64,000 bases of DNA, from the NCBI GenBank assembly GCA_945643635.1, contig CALZFC010000043.1, forward strand, positions 1,954,501-2,018,500. Direction: 5' to 3'. Of this stretch, positions 12,668 to 26,644 are shown one piece after another (positions within the stretch are counted from its first letter, which is position 1; every line of letters begins with the position of its first letter). Below the pieces are notes generated by a model. That model worked only from the letters and a program-made list of their open reading frames with translations. It had not been told where the DNA came from and did not search any database. The translations under genes were made by a program, and so were the position numbers. The DNA comes from Allodiplogaster sudhausi (Eukaryota > Nematoda > Chromadorea > Rhabditida > Diplogasteridae).

Positions 12668-12846
12668 ATCAGTCTCTATATCGCTCTGTTGCTTTCATGC
12701 CCACTACTATTTCTCTCCCCACTTTCCTTCTTATTCTTTTTCTGCTTTCTTTCCCCCCCTGATGACATGTCACACCAAGCTTCATCCAAAATTCTCTTCC
12801 AAATGGAGAACACTCCAGACATGCTCCTCCTCGTTCTCTGTCACCT

Positions 12847-12883
<37 letters not shown>

Positions 12884-13317
12884 TTCTCTCTCTTTGTCTC
12901 TCTCTCTCTCTCGCACTGTCTCTGCCTTTCTCTCCTCCCCCATGCCATTGTCTCTCTTGTCCTTCTCCCAGACTTATCTCTGCAGATGTTTCAGTGGCTG
13001 CATTGGCTGAGCTCGATCTCATGTGAATCTCCTTTCTGAATCTCGATTGCCACCTTCCTTCTTCTCCTTTTAGTCGCATAGACAATCTCTATTTCCTACT
13101 AGACTAAATGCCTTTCTCAGAATTGCCATCCCATGTGGTCACATGGCAAACCAGCTAATTTTTTTTTCAAACTTAATGTTCTTTAAATACTGAGCTATAA
13201 AAAAGAATTTCAATTGCATTTCACCTTTTTCCTGATCTACATAGTAAATATACATATGTGTATAAATTAAAACATATGCAAAATATAAGTCGTCAAAGAT
13301 ATGAGAATTTCTTGAGG

Positions 13318-13441
13318 TTGACGGAAGGACATTGTGACTGACTCCGTCTTCCGCCTCCCCGACCTGCACAACTTGTTGATATTCGCTGACCAATCCGCCG
13401 TAATCATATATGCAATGACATTTGTCGGCTTGTCCTGGCCA
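13318..13441. other. Possible exon, strand unclear
   Basis: This 120 bp island is open on both strands. The minus reading has a Cys pair (DKCHCIYDYGG). The plus reading is hydrophobic (FRLPDLHNLLIFADQS). Splice sites do not decide between them. Confidence 0.2.
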
Positions 13442-13996
13442 TTCCCCTAACCCCCACCCCCCCTCCCCCTCCCCCCGGAAGGTTCTTTCCTTCTTCCTCG
13501 TATTGCACCGCCTCGGTTTACTCTTACATCTCTTTTTTTTTGCTGTCACCTTTCCCCTGGTACTTTGCACTCCATTTCAAGCTGATATCATTGAGCTTAT
13601 TACTGAACACTCTGTGATGGCGAAATATGTTTGATACAGAAGGAAATCTTGAGAGATAAAGAGAGCAGTGAACAGAACAGGACAGCAGAGGACGAGAGTA
13701 GCAATGACAGATTTCAATACCTATCAGCTATGCCTTTCCGGGCTACCGTCCTCTCTCTCTTCTCTTTCTCATTCTTCTCCCTTCTCTACACTGCCTTTTC
13801 TCTTCGCCCCAATCGGAGTCTCAATCCGAGCTCTCCTTCTTGTCACTAATCTTTCTCTCCCCCCCCCCCCTCCCAATATATTTGTCATCTCTGCTTCTTC
13901 CACTCGCATTGCCACTTTCGGCAGGCGAATTCGCGTACGGAAGTGGCAAAGCTCTCTCCGCTCCTCTCCTTAGCTTTCACTCTTGCACTCCCTCAC

Positions 13997-14031
<35 letters not shown>

Positions 14032-14779
14032 CTGCTCTCTTATTTCTTCACCTTCACTTGCTCACTCTCTCACTCGCTCTACATATCTCTTGCTTTCTTC
14101 ACTCTCTTTCCCTCTATCTCCTGTTCTCTTGTTTATTCATCTTCTCTAGTTCACTCTCTCTATACCTCTTGTTTTCTTGTTGCTTTCCCTTCTCTAGTTC
14201 ACTCTTTTTCCCTCTCTCCCTTTCCATCTCAATCCTCATTTGTTGCACAATTTTCATCAACTGCGTACTTTGTGAACGCTTTCCTTGGCTGACCTTCCAT
14301 CGCCTCCAGTCAAGTATTAGTGGCCGTGTACTTTAGCTTTTTCAACTCTGCATGCGCCTCTCCCATTAGCATTCACCCCTTTCTCTCTTCTCTCTCATAC
14401 TATCTCTTTCTTTCTCCCTCATATTCTCTCTCCTTCTTTCTCTTTCTCTTTCTAACTCATGCTCTCTCTCTCTCTTTCTCTCCCTCCTCTCTTCTAGCCG
14501 TCATCATCCCTCATTCCTTCCCCTTGCCCCGCACTGCCACACCGAGCACCGCTCATTTGTTTCTCTCATGTTTTCCTCGAATCCATTCGTTCAGGCACCG
14601 CTCTCACTAGTCTCCGCTTCTCCCTTTTTATTACTTTCTCTTCTCTCTCTCTCCGCCCTCTCCCTCTCCACCTTCTCTCTCTCTCCACCCTCTCTCTCTC
14701 TCCACCCTCCTTCTCTCTCCACCCTCCCTCTCTCTCTTCATTCCCAAATCTCTCTCTCTCTCTCTTTGAGATGGTTCCG

Positions 14780-15003
14780 CTTGTTGTGGTGCCCCACCAA
14801 TGCTCTGATGTCTTCGTTGTCCATCGTGCAACGTGGGGCGAAGATGGATTTTCGGTTGTTTTGCTTAGCCTCCTCCTCTGGCATGCCTGGAGTAGTCGTT
14901 TTCTTCTGCTCCTGAGCTCTGGCAGACGTCTCTGAATGACCCTTTGGGCCTCTCCTTTTCCCGCCTTCCCTCTCACTGTCTGCCATAACAAAAGGTCCCC
15001 CGC
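14780..15003 (-). CDS. Possible exon of an unidentified hydrophilic protein
   Basis: A minus-strand frame starting at an ATG near 15000 encodes about 75 residues rich in Lys, Arg, Glu and Ser, including TMDNEDIRALVGHHNK. It then runs into a GA microsatellite. Composition and codon use look coding, but no donor or partner exon was found. It may be an exon of an unrecognised gene or chance. Confidence 0.25.
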
Positions 15004-15693
15004 TCAATTTGAAGAACTCTGATCCGAAGGCGACCCGATGCAATAAAAGACATAATTATGCAGAGACAACGGAAGGAATAAGAAGCAAATCTATATATGT
15101 ACTATGTACGTATGTGCATATTTTTCTTGTTGAGCACTCGTTAATTTATAAGTTTCATATTATCCATCAGCATTACTTTTCGAGAGATGTAATGTATTTG
15201 GTGTATTCTCCAGCACATCAAGTAGTATTAGACAAGAAAAGACGAAGAAGAGGGTGAGGAGAAAAGAAAGAATGTGAGAACGACGATTAATGGACGAAAT
15301 GGACTGGACAGAGGAAAACGGAAAGAGATCTTTGTAGAATAGAAAGAAAGCCAAGAAGAAGCAGTTTGAAATGAAGGAAAACAAGCACTCCCCTGAAGGT
15401 GGAAGTGACACTCTGCTTCCAGTCACTGAACCTTCTTCTCTCCTCTTCCCACCCTCTCCCTCACTCTCTCTCTCTCTCTTCTCTCTCACACACTCTCTCT
15501 CTTTTCTCTCACTCACTCCTAAATATGCACATATACAATACGTGATGGGTTGGCTTGAAACCAGCGAATTTTTTATTGTGTGTCCAAGCTTCCGCTCAGC
15601 ATGTTCTATATTTATTCAGGGTTTTTTTTGCAAATCAGCCCCGACAAGGGAGGGCGACGTCTTGGCCGCCGCTGAAATACGTGTTTCTCTACC

Positions 15694-16488
15694 ATGGAAA
15701 TGGCCGAAGTGACAGCTCTCTTTTCTCTCCTTCTTTTCTTCTTCTGTCTTCACTGGTCAGTTCAGAGCGTCACTTCAGGCATATAAATAGAGTGTATGAT
15801 GGATCTCGAGTGAGAATGTTCGCTACTCTTCTAGCAGTTGCCTAGCACGCCAAGTTGTATGGCGGAAGGCAATAAAGATGGTGATGAGGTTCGAAGTGTA
15901 GATGAAAATAGAACATCTGAGTGATAGAAGAAAAAGATAGTGTGCCACCATTCTTATTTGATCGATTTGCTTTTCATAGACAATCGTTAAAAGGGGAGAA
16001 CTAGAGAAGACAATTTATTCATACCGCTTACGATGTACATACATACATACTTGCAATATCTGAAAGCAAATGGAATTGTAGCGTCGGAAGTGAGGTGGCT
16101 GGCTCTCATCCAATCTATGCTCTCCTGGAGAAGAAACCAATGCCTCCGGGAAAACCTCTTCAAGTGTACTTCGGAGTCTACGTCGAATCGCTGGGCAACT
16201 TTCGCTCCACTGAAATGGTTTCTTCTCTTGCATCAATTATGAAATGAGTAGCTCCTTAACGAGTGAGTGAGCTTGCAGACATTCGATATGGACATGTACA
16301 TCTACATGAGTTGGCAGGACTCTACTCTACGACACAACAGGACTGACTACATACTCATTAATGGTAAGACGAAGGGAGGACTGAGAGAGAGAGAGAGAAG
16401 GTGAGAGAAATGAGAGAGAGAAGACAAGAGAAATGAGAGAGAGATTACGAGAGAAATAAGAGGGAAAGAGCGAGAAGACGAGAGAAAT

Positions 16489-16529
<41 letters not shown>

Positions 16530-19517
16530 GGAGGCGCAAATGTCCGCCGATCTGTAACGGTGGGTGCAAACTTCTCAAACGCCGGCAGGCCTAAATGAAA
16601 TGGGCTTGGAAAAAGAAGGGAGTGTACATTCAGCCTCGGAGACTGGCACTATTTCCGAACAGTGGGAAGTGGTAAAGAAGTGAGGGGAGAAAGAGATAAA
16701 GAGAGAGAGAAAGAGAGAGAAATAGAGAGAGAGAGGAGAGAGACGGGAGAGAGAGAGAGAGTTAAAGAGAAAAGCTTGTATAGAAAGAAGGCCGGTTTAA
16801 TCAAATAAAGAACTTTCTCCTGAGTTTGTCTTTTAATTTAATTATGTTTTAAATTAGAAACACTGCTTATATGTAGGATCTAGAGAATACGTATGTATAT
16901 ACACACGTATCTATGTTTTCGGGATTTTAAGAAACTGAAGCTTTCTAATGCTTAAATATGTGCAAACAGTTGAATTGTACTATTAGTGTATCTTACCGAA
17001 TAGACAAAGACGTGCTGGACCAGATGTGGCTTCCCGGCTTGTACTTCGCGAATGCAAGGACGGCCTACTTCCACGAGGTCACCGTCCACAACTTCAACAT
17101 GTTCATCGACCGGGAGGGCACCGTTGCCTACGGAACCAGGCGAGTTAGCCCTTGGCTTGACCTTAGACTGTGTACGGTTGGTTTTAAAATGGAAAAATAT
17201 TTTATTGTATTAACAGGAGAAATGTTTTGGAAGATATAACCTGCAGGATTGATAGTTTATATTGCATTTCTTTTAAAATCAGAGGCCTCAATTTACTTGC
17301 ATTGCCCACATCGTGATGTAACTCTTTCCTAATTCAATTTTAGAGTAACTCTGAACGTCGCTTGCAATCTCTTTCTTCAAGATTATCCTCTGGATCGACA
17401 GGCGTGTGCCATCAAGATTTTAAGCTGTCAGGATATGTTTACTAATATATTTTCCTTTTCAAAACAAGAATTTTAGTTATTGCAATGGGGAAAATATTTC
17501 CAGCGTAATTATTGAACGATGGAGAGCGAGAGCCAGGCTTGCAGATGCACATGTGAAAGAAGAAATGAATGTGACGTGGTTCTCCGAGGGCGCCATCCGC
17601 TACAACCCACAGATCAATCTGCCGGAATTCCATATCATGTCATTGAATCACGAGTATTGTGACGGCGTCTTTCACTACACAATCACAAACAACTCGTCAA
17701 GAATTGGCTAGATTATTATCTTTGTCATTTTCTCAAATATCATCCTGAGAAAGATATACAAAACTTAAGAACTAACAAGATCAAACTTTCTAAGAATAGT
17801 ATTCAAATAAAAAAATTATAATGAAATTGAAGACTAATTACAGGCGATTTCTCTTGTTTGATGGGCGTTCTTCGCCTGCAAAGAGCCATTGGCTTCCATC
17901 TCGTGCAGGTTCACTCTTTATTCTCTCTCTTCATTAGACGTCACTTCAATCTCTGCAGAGCTACATCCCGACGGGGCTAATCGTAGCCATCTCGTGGGTG
18001 TCCTTCTGGATCGACCGTCGAGCCGTGCCTGCTCGGGTCAGCCTCTCCTTCACCACCCTCCTCACTCTCTCTACGCAGGTCCCGTCCAAGTTATTCTTGC
18101 ACTTTCGAACTGAAGTCTTTTGCATAAAGTACAAAATGGGACAACTGATTGTTCTATTCCAGGGAAACGGAATTCGCTATGCTTTGCCGCCCGTGTCCTA
18201 TGCCAAGGCAATTGATTACTTTTATGGAGGTCGACCATTTTGTAGCTCTCAAATACACTCACAGTTTATTAAAGACTTTCACAAGAAAGGAGTCACAAGA
18301 ATAAATCAATTGGCTAAAGATTTCGGTTTCCATATTTTGTCATAGAGTACATTCTTCATTTTTAATAGGTTGTCAAAAGATTAGCTTTCCAATAGGAAGA
18401 AGATAATTCTTTTGGTATGTCTACTTTCAGTGTGTATGCTGTTCATTTTCGGAGTACTCTTGGAATTTGCCCTGGTGAATTCGTTCATGCGAAGGGCGAA
18501 CAAATACTCCCACCTGGCGGAGAAGTTGCACAGCAACGGATTCAGCAGCTACTGTCAGCACTCTCATTCCATTCATTCCCTCCTAACTCTCTAGCCATGT
18601 TCATACTACCTCGAGCAATTCGGCACTTAATATTACAAACTAAAAATTTATGTAAAACTGTCGTAATATTAAATACTAAAACAATCGCGAGGGTTTTCTA
18701 GGCGGTGGCGAGTTCGACTCGGACCTGGAAGACGGGAAGTCGGGAGGGGGGCCGTATTATGGACATATGAAGAAGAGCAGCGCCCATCTCATGTACGAGG
18801 CTCTCCGCTACTCTCGCAAGGCCCTCGCTGTCGATCAACTCGCAAGGCTGCTCTTTCCATGTCAGCCAACTCATTCATTTTATTTCTCCTTTTGAGCCTT
18901 CTCTGCTTCATTATTTATACAAGGATAAAATTATAATTCCGTATTTTCTTACTCAATGTTTTTTTCTTTGTCAACTCCACAAAAACTGATGACTCTCTGC
19001 TGCCTCGTACTGTACTATTATTGTTTACTTCCTTAATGGGCCTTAGTTCTACAAAGTACAAAAGAAAATTTTAGTGAGGAAATCTCTGGTCTTTGGCTTA
19101 TTTAGCAATTTTCGTTTCTTCGTCCTTAATCCTGCCCTTTCCATCCGGAATCGCCCACTTCCCATCTCTGCTCCTCACTTTTCTGTTCTTCTCTCCTCTC
19201 CAACCCTTATGTGTATGTACATAATCTTCACAGTGCTGATCTTTTAGGTACTCGGGAATTTGACGCCATTGGAACCTAATATTCATGCCCATGACGCAGC
19301 CTTTTTAAGAGCAAAACCCTTGCAATATGAGAAGTCGCGAGAGAGATTCCAGAGAGTTCTAAAAGGAGTGATGGGATGAGGAGGGCGAAGAAAAGAACGA
19401 AGAGAAAGAGAGAAAGAGGGAAATGGCCAATGGTTCATTTCAGTGACGTTTGCTCTATTCAACAGCGTGTATTGGATCTACTACTTGAATCGACCCGAGG
19501 AGGACTCTCCCTTGTAA
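15694..19517 (+). CDS. Cys-loop ligand-gated anion channel subunit (GlyR/GluCl/pHCl-like)
   Basis: Complete model, 12 exons in phase: 15694-15755, 16082-16217, 16279-16363, 17004-17139, 17344-17426, 17545-17706, 17844-17908, 17959-18078, 18163-18229, 18431-18553, 18702-18860, 19444-19517; 423 residues. The ATG at 15694 opens a hydrophobic signal peptide. The ligand-binding domain has the 13-residue Cys loop ([15 protein letters not shown]) and a second disulphide pair around loop C (EYCDG and DFSC), as in glycine, glutamate and pH-gated chloride channels. M1 starts at [18 protein letters not shown]2 carries PARV at its inner end, the anion-selectivity signature, and the M2-M3 linker is [11 protein letters not shown]. 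The M3-M4 loop is about 75 residues, and M4 ends near the C-terminus at WIYYLNRP. Two introns (donors at 17140 and 17707) begin with GC. The ligand cannot be inferred. Confidence 0.95.
16380..16760. repeat. (GA)n-rich stretch in intron of the anion-channel gene
   Basis: GA-rich tracts at 16380-16530 and 16690-16760 within the 16364-17003 intron. Confidence 0.85.
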
Positions 19518-22500
19518 CCTTTGGTTACTGACTATCAAAATTTAAATCGCCCAATTTGTTTTGAAAAAAAAAATTTCTTTGCTAAATGGAAAATGTTTCT
19601 TGAAATTTGCATATACAAAGAATACGAATTACGAGTGTCCGTCAATTAGTTGTGCCAAAATAAAAAAGGGTCTAAGCGAATTTTTATCTCATTCTTCGAT
19701 CTCGTATTTCTGTATTTACCGCAAATGTTATAATGGCTACGTGGGATATTTTTTTTACACTTCTATTGTGCAGATTGGATTTCATTTCCTAACTCATAAT
19801 TGTTTTTCTTCTATGACCTTATGGTTAGTTAAAGATATTTCTAAGTCATCGCTAGAACATGCTTACTTGTATTAAAATAACATTATTAAAATTGAAGTTC
19901 TGTGATTCATCCGAGTGAAAGCCCTTTCTCATGGTTCAATATTTTATTTTCGATGTATGTATGTAAAAAATATAGTTCCAAAAATAAATGTACTTTCTGC
20001 GAGGTGTTAGCTTCCGTTCTCATTTAAGATAAAATTATCGATAGTGTGGCTGTTTTAAATGTGTAAAAAATTCTCATCTTTATTTAATATGTGAACCTCC
20101 TTTAAATGATAATAATAGGATTACTCTCTCTGCATCAAAAGAATGCAAAGCACGCAACAAAAGGACTGGAGACCAAAGAATGCAGTGTTGTGATTGATGA
20201 TGGAGAGAGCAAGGAAAAGCTGCTCATTCCCAGAACAACTTCTGGTATTTTCATGATCTCTGAGCATTTTCACCTGCATGCCATTTATAATTCCTCTGGA
20301 CCTCAACTTCTCACTCTTTTCATCATGTCTACTTAACATTCTACCTTCTCTCTCCCTCTCTCTCCCTCTCTCACTCTCTCTGTCTCTCCCTGTCTCTATC
20401 TCACACTCTCTTGCCTTCACCATTTGTTTCCAGTCCATTTAAAGTGCGCGCGTTTCGAGCAATAAGTGACGCGATGAGAAAGCGTGGCTTCCTTCTGTTT
20501 CTCGCTCTCTCGTTTCAGGGAACTCTTCCGGTTTCCGCCTTCTTCTTCTCTCCACGCACAAGATCGTGTTCATAACTTCACTGTCTGTTCATGTGTCCAT
20601 TGATTGTCATGGATGCTCATCCGATCCTCATTTCAAAGATGAAGAGGTAACCACTGGGATGTAGTAAGAAAGCGGAAGAGAGAGTGAGAGAAAGAGAGAG
20701 AGAGAGAGAGAGAGACTTGAAAAGGAGTAAACAGATGCTGAGAGTGAGACTTATGAAGTCGCGGAAAATGAGTGTGGTAGTAATGTTTTAGACTGGGAAT
20801 GAGAGGGGATGAGTTGCTTGATGCCTGACGTAAAGGGCATTCCTGACGAAGAGTAGACAACAGGGTCTTGTCGCCCAGGGCAGCATTGGAGAGAGAAGAA
20901 AAAGAAATAAAGGGAATACGAGGGGAAGACAGAAAGACAGACGAGAGAAAAAGGGGAAGACGAGAGAGAGAGAGAGAGAGAGAACACATACATATGATCG
21001 TGTAGTGCTCATGCTTACCATTAGAGTGGGGACTCATGAAGGCTGGCTCATGCCTTTAGCTTCCGTTTCATATGAGTGTGCTCTCTCCGTTCCTCTTCCT
21101 TATTCTCTTTCTCTCTCAACATCCAAATATGACTTTCTCCCATAGACGAATGCATGAATCAGATGCCTTAGGGCGTCACTGACCCTTCCCACTCCGTCTT
21201 GGAACTCTCTGCCTCAAGCTCTCTTTCTTTCTCTCCTCTCCCTCTTATCTATATCTTCTTTTCTCTCTGTCAATCTCTTTATCTCTTCTTCTGCTAAAGA
21301 GCAGCCGCGAGATGTTGCGCAGGGTGAGTGATGTTGTAGTAAAAAGAAGACTGCTACGAAAGACAAGAGCAGTCTTCGGTTCAATTTTATTCTGGCACTT
21401 TTTCCCCTCGCTCTATCTTTCTCTCTCTCTCTCTATCTCTCTCTCTCTCTTTCTCTTCATCCCTTTGTTCCTCCAATCTCTCTATCACATACATATGTAT
21501 GTGCATGGATATGCATCCCGCTTCATTCTCGCCTTTCTTAACGTGTTCGCACCAGTTATTTCAATTCTGCATTTTCTTATGCTCCTGTTTTTCGTTATCT
21601 TACTTACATACAAATCCCTATATATTTTTTATTAAGGCTTCTCTTTTGAATAAAAGAAGTTTCGTTATGACAATAAATTATGTTAAAGTCAAAATAAGGG
21701 TTTATTGAAAAGGAAAAGAGAAATGTTTCCCCTGATCACGAAGGAGCCTTTGCACCTTCTGAATTATTAGCGACAATGCACACATCCAAGCACCATTCGT
21801 AGATGGCTTCCATAAGAGATGTGTTGGGAGGAATGATAGAGAGAGGAAAAGTGCAGAGAGGGAGAGGGACGAAGAGAAAGAGAGAGAGAGAGAGGGAGAG
21901 AGAGAGAGAGGAAGCTTGAGAGATGCAGAAAGGGAGAGGGACGAAGAGAGAGAGAGAGAACGACTGAGAGATGCAGAGCGGGAGGGAGACTGAGAGATGC
22001 AGAGAAGGAGAGGGACGATTGTCACAGTCGGTGTGTCCCTCCTAATGATGAACCCCTCTCTGCACTTGTTTCAAGTCCTCCAACTAAAGGTTGTGTTCTG
22101 CCAATTCGGAGGCAGAAAGCTTCTTCCTTCTATGTTTTTTTCTTCTGTTCGTGGTTTTTTGCCATTAGAAGATAGCAAGCCACGCCGTTCTTTCTCGTGC
22201 TCTTTTCTTTCTTTCTCCCCTCCATCTCCCTCTCATTCCCTATCTGCTTTTCTCTCTTTCTCCGTTTCACTCTCTCTTTCTCTCTCTCCCTCTCTCTCTT
22301 ACTCTCTCTCCCTCTCCTCTTCTGTGCTTGATTGTGAGTCGCTTCCGACTTTATCCTTTCCGGACCATCTGCTTAATCCCAAATTATATATCGGGAGGGA
22401 GGAAAGCGAGAGCAAGAAAAAGGGAGAAGATCGAGAAAAAGCGCGAAAACGATAAAAGAGTAGGGAGCTACAAAATCATGGCGCCGAATTTTCTTTCCTC

Positions 22501-22649
22501 AGCCATCGAAATTCCAAGTTGGAGCGGCCAGCCCAGAGCAGCTACGAGATAAACGTTCGTAATCAAATTGCTGGCTGCGACTTGCTCTCTTCCAGTGGCA
22601 GAACATGAAGGAGACCAACTCGCTGTGATCCTCCCCTTTCCCACTCCGT

Positions 22650-22734
<85 letters not shown>

Positions 22735-24633
22735 CTCTCAATCTGTCTCTCGTTCTCTCTCTCTCTCTCTTTCTCTATCTCCCCATCTCGCACCTTCTCT
22801 TCACTCTCTCGCCCAATCCCGTCTACCGCCCCTTTTCCCGCGCCTCCTTCTACCAGAAGCATTCAACAGCATTCGTGAGCTCCGCCCTTTCTCCTTTGCC
22901 AAATGCATCTTTTATTTTCATCATATTCTTTTATTCTCTGCTTCATCATTATATTTCTTTCCCTCTCCTTTCTCTCTCTTTCTCCGTTATCCTCACACTC
23001 TTTCACTCTCCTCCTCTCTCTTTTTTCGCTATATTGTAGCCCTCCCCCTTCTGCGACTAGATTCCTTTCAATCAACTTTTGGGCACTGCTCCTTGCACGG
23101 TTACTGTCTCGCTCCATTGGTAGGAGCCTCTATTATACTTTCGAATACAGTAACCATGAGTGAACGTTACATTATAAATTAGAGAGACGCTGGCGACGGC
23201 AAAGAAGGTGCTTCTCGTGTGCGGGCGATGTGGATTGGCATCCGGGAGGAGCAGAGGCAGAAGCTGACTGCTAGAGGAGGCCTTCCTAAGAATCACACTC
23301 CCCCTCTGGCTGCATGCAGGTTCTCTACCGTATTCCTCTTTATGCCACAATACACCCAAAATAGACATCATTTCGAGCGTTTACTATAAAGGTGGTTGTT
23401 GAGGGTGTGGATCGTGGTGTGAAAAGGAGCGGCTTGCATGGCTTGAGAAGGCCCTGGCGACCCTTCCGAGTCCTTCTTCCTCTTCTTCTTCTATTTCATT
23501 TTCATCTCTGCATTGCCCGTGCTGACGACTATTTCCACATTGAAGAAATCGACTCAATGGTTCCTTTTTTCTTCCTTTAAAATGTTGTAGACTTCACGGC
23601 CCTAAGTTGTGCTTGCTCTTCATTGCTCTTCTTCCATACTCCTAGGCTAGACTTCCATTCTCTTTTATCACTCCCTCTCCATAGTTCATCACGCCCGCTC
23701 AGTTCATTCTTTGATGTAATCTCCAATCCTCAATTTCTTCCTCTCTTCTCATTCCACTCAGCAGGTTCATGCCACAACAAAAGAACAAGTAGTTGTCACC
23801 AATTCTTGCGTATTCTTGTGAGAGTCTGTTTAATTCCAAAGACTCTGCAGGAGAAATGGAGAATGAGAGGAAGACTTGAAGGAGAAGCGAGAGAGAGAGA
23901 GAGACATAGGGAAAGAGAAAAGAGAGGGTAGAAGATGAGGAAGAGTTAGAGAGAGAGAGTGTGAGTGAGAAAGAGAGATAGAGAGAGGGCGAGCTTCATC
24001 CGTGAATTCTACGGCTCCTGTTTTGAGAGAGATGAATGCCTGGAGGATGTCCATCAGATGCCCGCTTGGATGAGAGAAGAGAGGAAATGAGAGATAAAAG
24101 CAAGAAACGACCTGAATGGGCCACGCTCTCTTCCCTCTCTCTCACTCTCTCTCTCTCTCTCTCTCTGTCTTTCTCTGTCTGTTCCTCTTCTCTTGTCTTT
24201 AAGCTCTAACCTTCTCTTCTCTGCCACAGTTTCCTCTGCACAATGAAATTGCCCTAGCATGCATTCGTTTTCTCTCTCACTCTCTCTGTATTCCTTCTCT
24301 ATTTCTCAAAGTCTCCAACGCGTTCTGCTCCTTCGGAACTTATCTTATTCACACATCGAATGAATGGGAAGCGAACTGCTACTGGCACAATGAAGAGAGA
24401 CGAAAACAACGCAACCAATGAGTAAATATGTATCGGTGTAATATAGGGACCGCTAAATAAGGCAAACAGATGTACCAATATAATTAGAATAGAAATAACA
24501 CACAAATGAAGATGCGAGTGAACATGGATAAATAAGTTAAAAGAGTTGACTTGTTTCTGAGAACTGAGCTATTTATCTTTAATGTCTGCTGTTTTTAGGA
24601 AGTGCAGAAGATGTCTGAAGGTGAATATGATTG
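19518..24633. other. CT/GA-rich intergenic DNA with unassigned exon-like islands
   Basis: Strong simple repeats at 20340-20410, 20675-20720, 20960-20985, 21420-21455, 21840-22010, 22250-22320, 22650-22790, 23880-23990 and 24130-24170. Coding-like islands occur at about 22470-22640 (open on minus, with FMFCHWKRASRSQQ) and 23180-23330 (open in two plus frames). Another lies at 23395-23475. None could be joined into a gene. Confidence 0.45.
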
Positions 24634-26383
24634 ATGGAAAGTGATTTTGAGGAGTCGCAGAGTGAAGAGTCCGAAGATCTTCACTCTCACTCACGAGATG
24701 GAAGGACAGCGACGCTCTTCGACTCGTCAGTTTCCACTCTTTCCCGCCATCTCCAACTCATCCAGACACCAGCTCTTCTTTCTCTACCTTTCTCTCTCTC
24801 TCGTACTCTATTACAATGTCTCTTTATCTCTATCTCTATTGCTCTCTCACTCTCTCACTCTTACTCGCTCTTTCTCTCTCTTCTCTCTCTCTCCCTCCCT
24901 CTCTCTCTCTCTTTCTTGCTGCAGCACACTTCAAGAAATGGGCCGCTTAGTCCCAATCTTCTCCGCATTTCCATGCTTTTCTATTCCTTTCACACTTTAA
25001 ATGCCTGTGTCCACACCTGAGAACCTTTTCACGGAATCTTGGGTTTCAATTGGACAAGAAACTTCGGTTTCGAAATTACGGATCTCTCCCTCTCTCGTTT
25101 TTTGCCCTCTCTCTCCCTCTCTCTCTCTCTCACTCTCTCTCTCCTGCTCGTCCTCTCTCACATCCCACCTCTCTCCTCTTTTCCTTCGTTCTCTATCAAA
25201 TCTCTTTCCCACTCTCTTCCCTCCTGTCTTATCATTTCTTTTCTGCTCTTTATGCACTTTGGTTTCTCGCTCTTACGGAAAGGAATTTGGCAAATGGCCA
25301 GAGATGCGAACGCCCTCGCCGTGACTAGGCAATGATGAAGCGCAGGGGAAAGGAATGAAGAAAAAATAGAGAGAAATAGAGAACTGGAGGGAGAAGGTTA
25401 GAGAAATAGAGAACTGGGGAGAGAGGGAGATATGAAGAGCAAGAGATAATGAGATGAAAGAGATCGAGATGAAATAAGAGGTGTGAGGCGACAAGTACGG
25501 AGAGCGAAGAGTGAAGAGTGGGGGAGAAGCAGCTCCTGCCGTCTCTCTTGGCCAGCCGCGAGAGGTCTCTTTTCTCCTTCTCATTCAGAGTGGGTGGACA
25601 TTCGCTTCTTCACCACTCAAGCACCCGCTCAGTTTTGCAGCCAGAGACTGCTTTGATATGCCCTCTCCTAAACTTTTCATATTTCTTCTCTTTATCTTAT
25701 TCCTCTTTTCATCTTCTCTCTCTCTCTTCTCTTTCTCTCTCTCTCTTCCAGTATAAGGACTCCAAGTTCTTACAAGACAATGCTCTCCTCTCCTTTGCTG
25801 CAAAAAGTCATGCAAAGTACTGGGAGATCTTCATTCTCTCCTTGCCAGAGACAAGGCCAGAGAGTGCATTTCTCTTTCCCTTCGCTCAGTCACTCTCATC
25901 CTTTTTCGCGCCTAGCCCTCTATTGTCATTCATCTTCTCTCTCTTCTTCTCTTCCACCCTCTCTCTTTCTCATCCTCTCTCTCTCTCTCTCTCTTTCTGT
26001 CTCTTTGTCTCTCCCTCTCTCTTGCTCGCTAAATCCGTAGCATCTTCTGATGCCTCTGCAACGAGTTGAGTGTCCGGCAGTTCGCGGAGGCATTATTCTG
26101 GGAAGACGAAAATGCATAAAGAAATGCGCACTCTGATATGGCCATGAAAAAGAAATGGAGGGAGAGAAAGAGAGGACGAGAGAGTGATAAGAAAGACAGA
26201 GAAAGAGAAGGAGACAGAAAAATTGATGAAATAGCTGGGATGACCACTCTCCTACAGCACGAGAGAAGCCTTCCTCCATATGGCCTAAGGTTCTCTTCCC
26301 ACTTTTCTCCCCAGAAATTTGGTGCGGGAAATGGGAAGAGGATGCTGAATTCCCTGCACAACTCACGTGCTCAGCAGATCTGA
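24634..26383 (+). CDS. Candidate exons of an unidentified Ser-rich protein
   Basis: Several plus-strand stretches look coding. The first starts at ATG 24634 and is acidic and Ser-rich (ESDFEESQSEESEDLHSHS), ending at a strong donor (GTCAGT, about 24728). Further candidates lie at 24934-24970, 25526-25566, 25750-25866, 26040-26120 and 26246-26383, the last ending NSRAQQI-stop. Phases do not give a unique model, and minus-strand frames are also open at 26030-26400. No family was recognised. It precedes the retrotransposon insertion, so it could be the 5' part of a gene interrupted by it, but I see no link to the downstream receptor. Confidence 0.3.
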
Positions 26384-26644
26384 TTAGCTCGAGATTGTCA
26401 ACAGAAGAGGAGAGGAATTGAGAAAGAAATGCATGCACGAATGATAAATCAAAACTCCATTCATTCCGTTTTATTTGTTTAAAAAGGAGCATATGCATAT
26501 GTACATATGTATTTACACAGTTCACCACATTACCGCATTATAACTCTATATCTTTTCCTTTCTCTCTACCTTGTTTTCTAGCTCGCCTACTATCTTTTTC
26601 CCTTTCAAATAAGCAAAAACATAAGAATACTTCCTCAAGGCATA

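Larger units (their letters stand above)
11345..15693. other. CT-rich intergenic DNA upstream of the anion-channel gene
   Basis: Largely polypyrimidine sequence, with strong (CT)n runs at 12590-12665, 12850-12915, 13740-14510 and 14640-14765. A few higher-complexity islands (about 11820-12120, 13300-13440, 14790-15000) may be exons and are discussed separately. No complete gene was built. Confidence 0.5.
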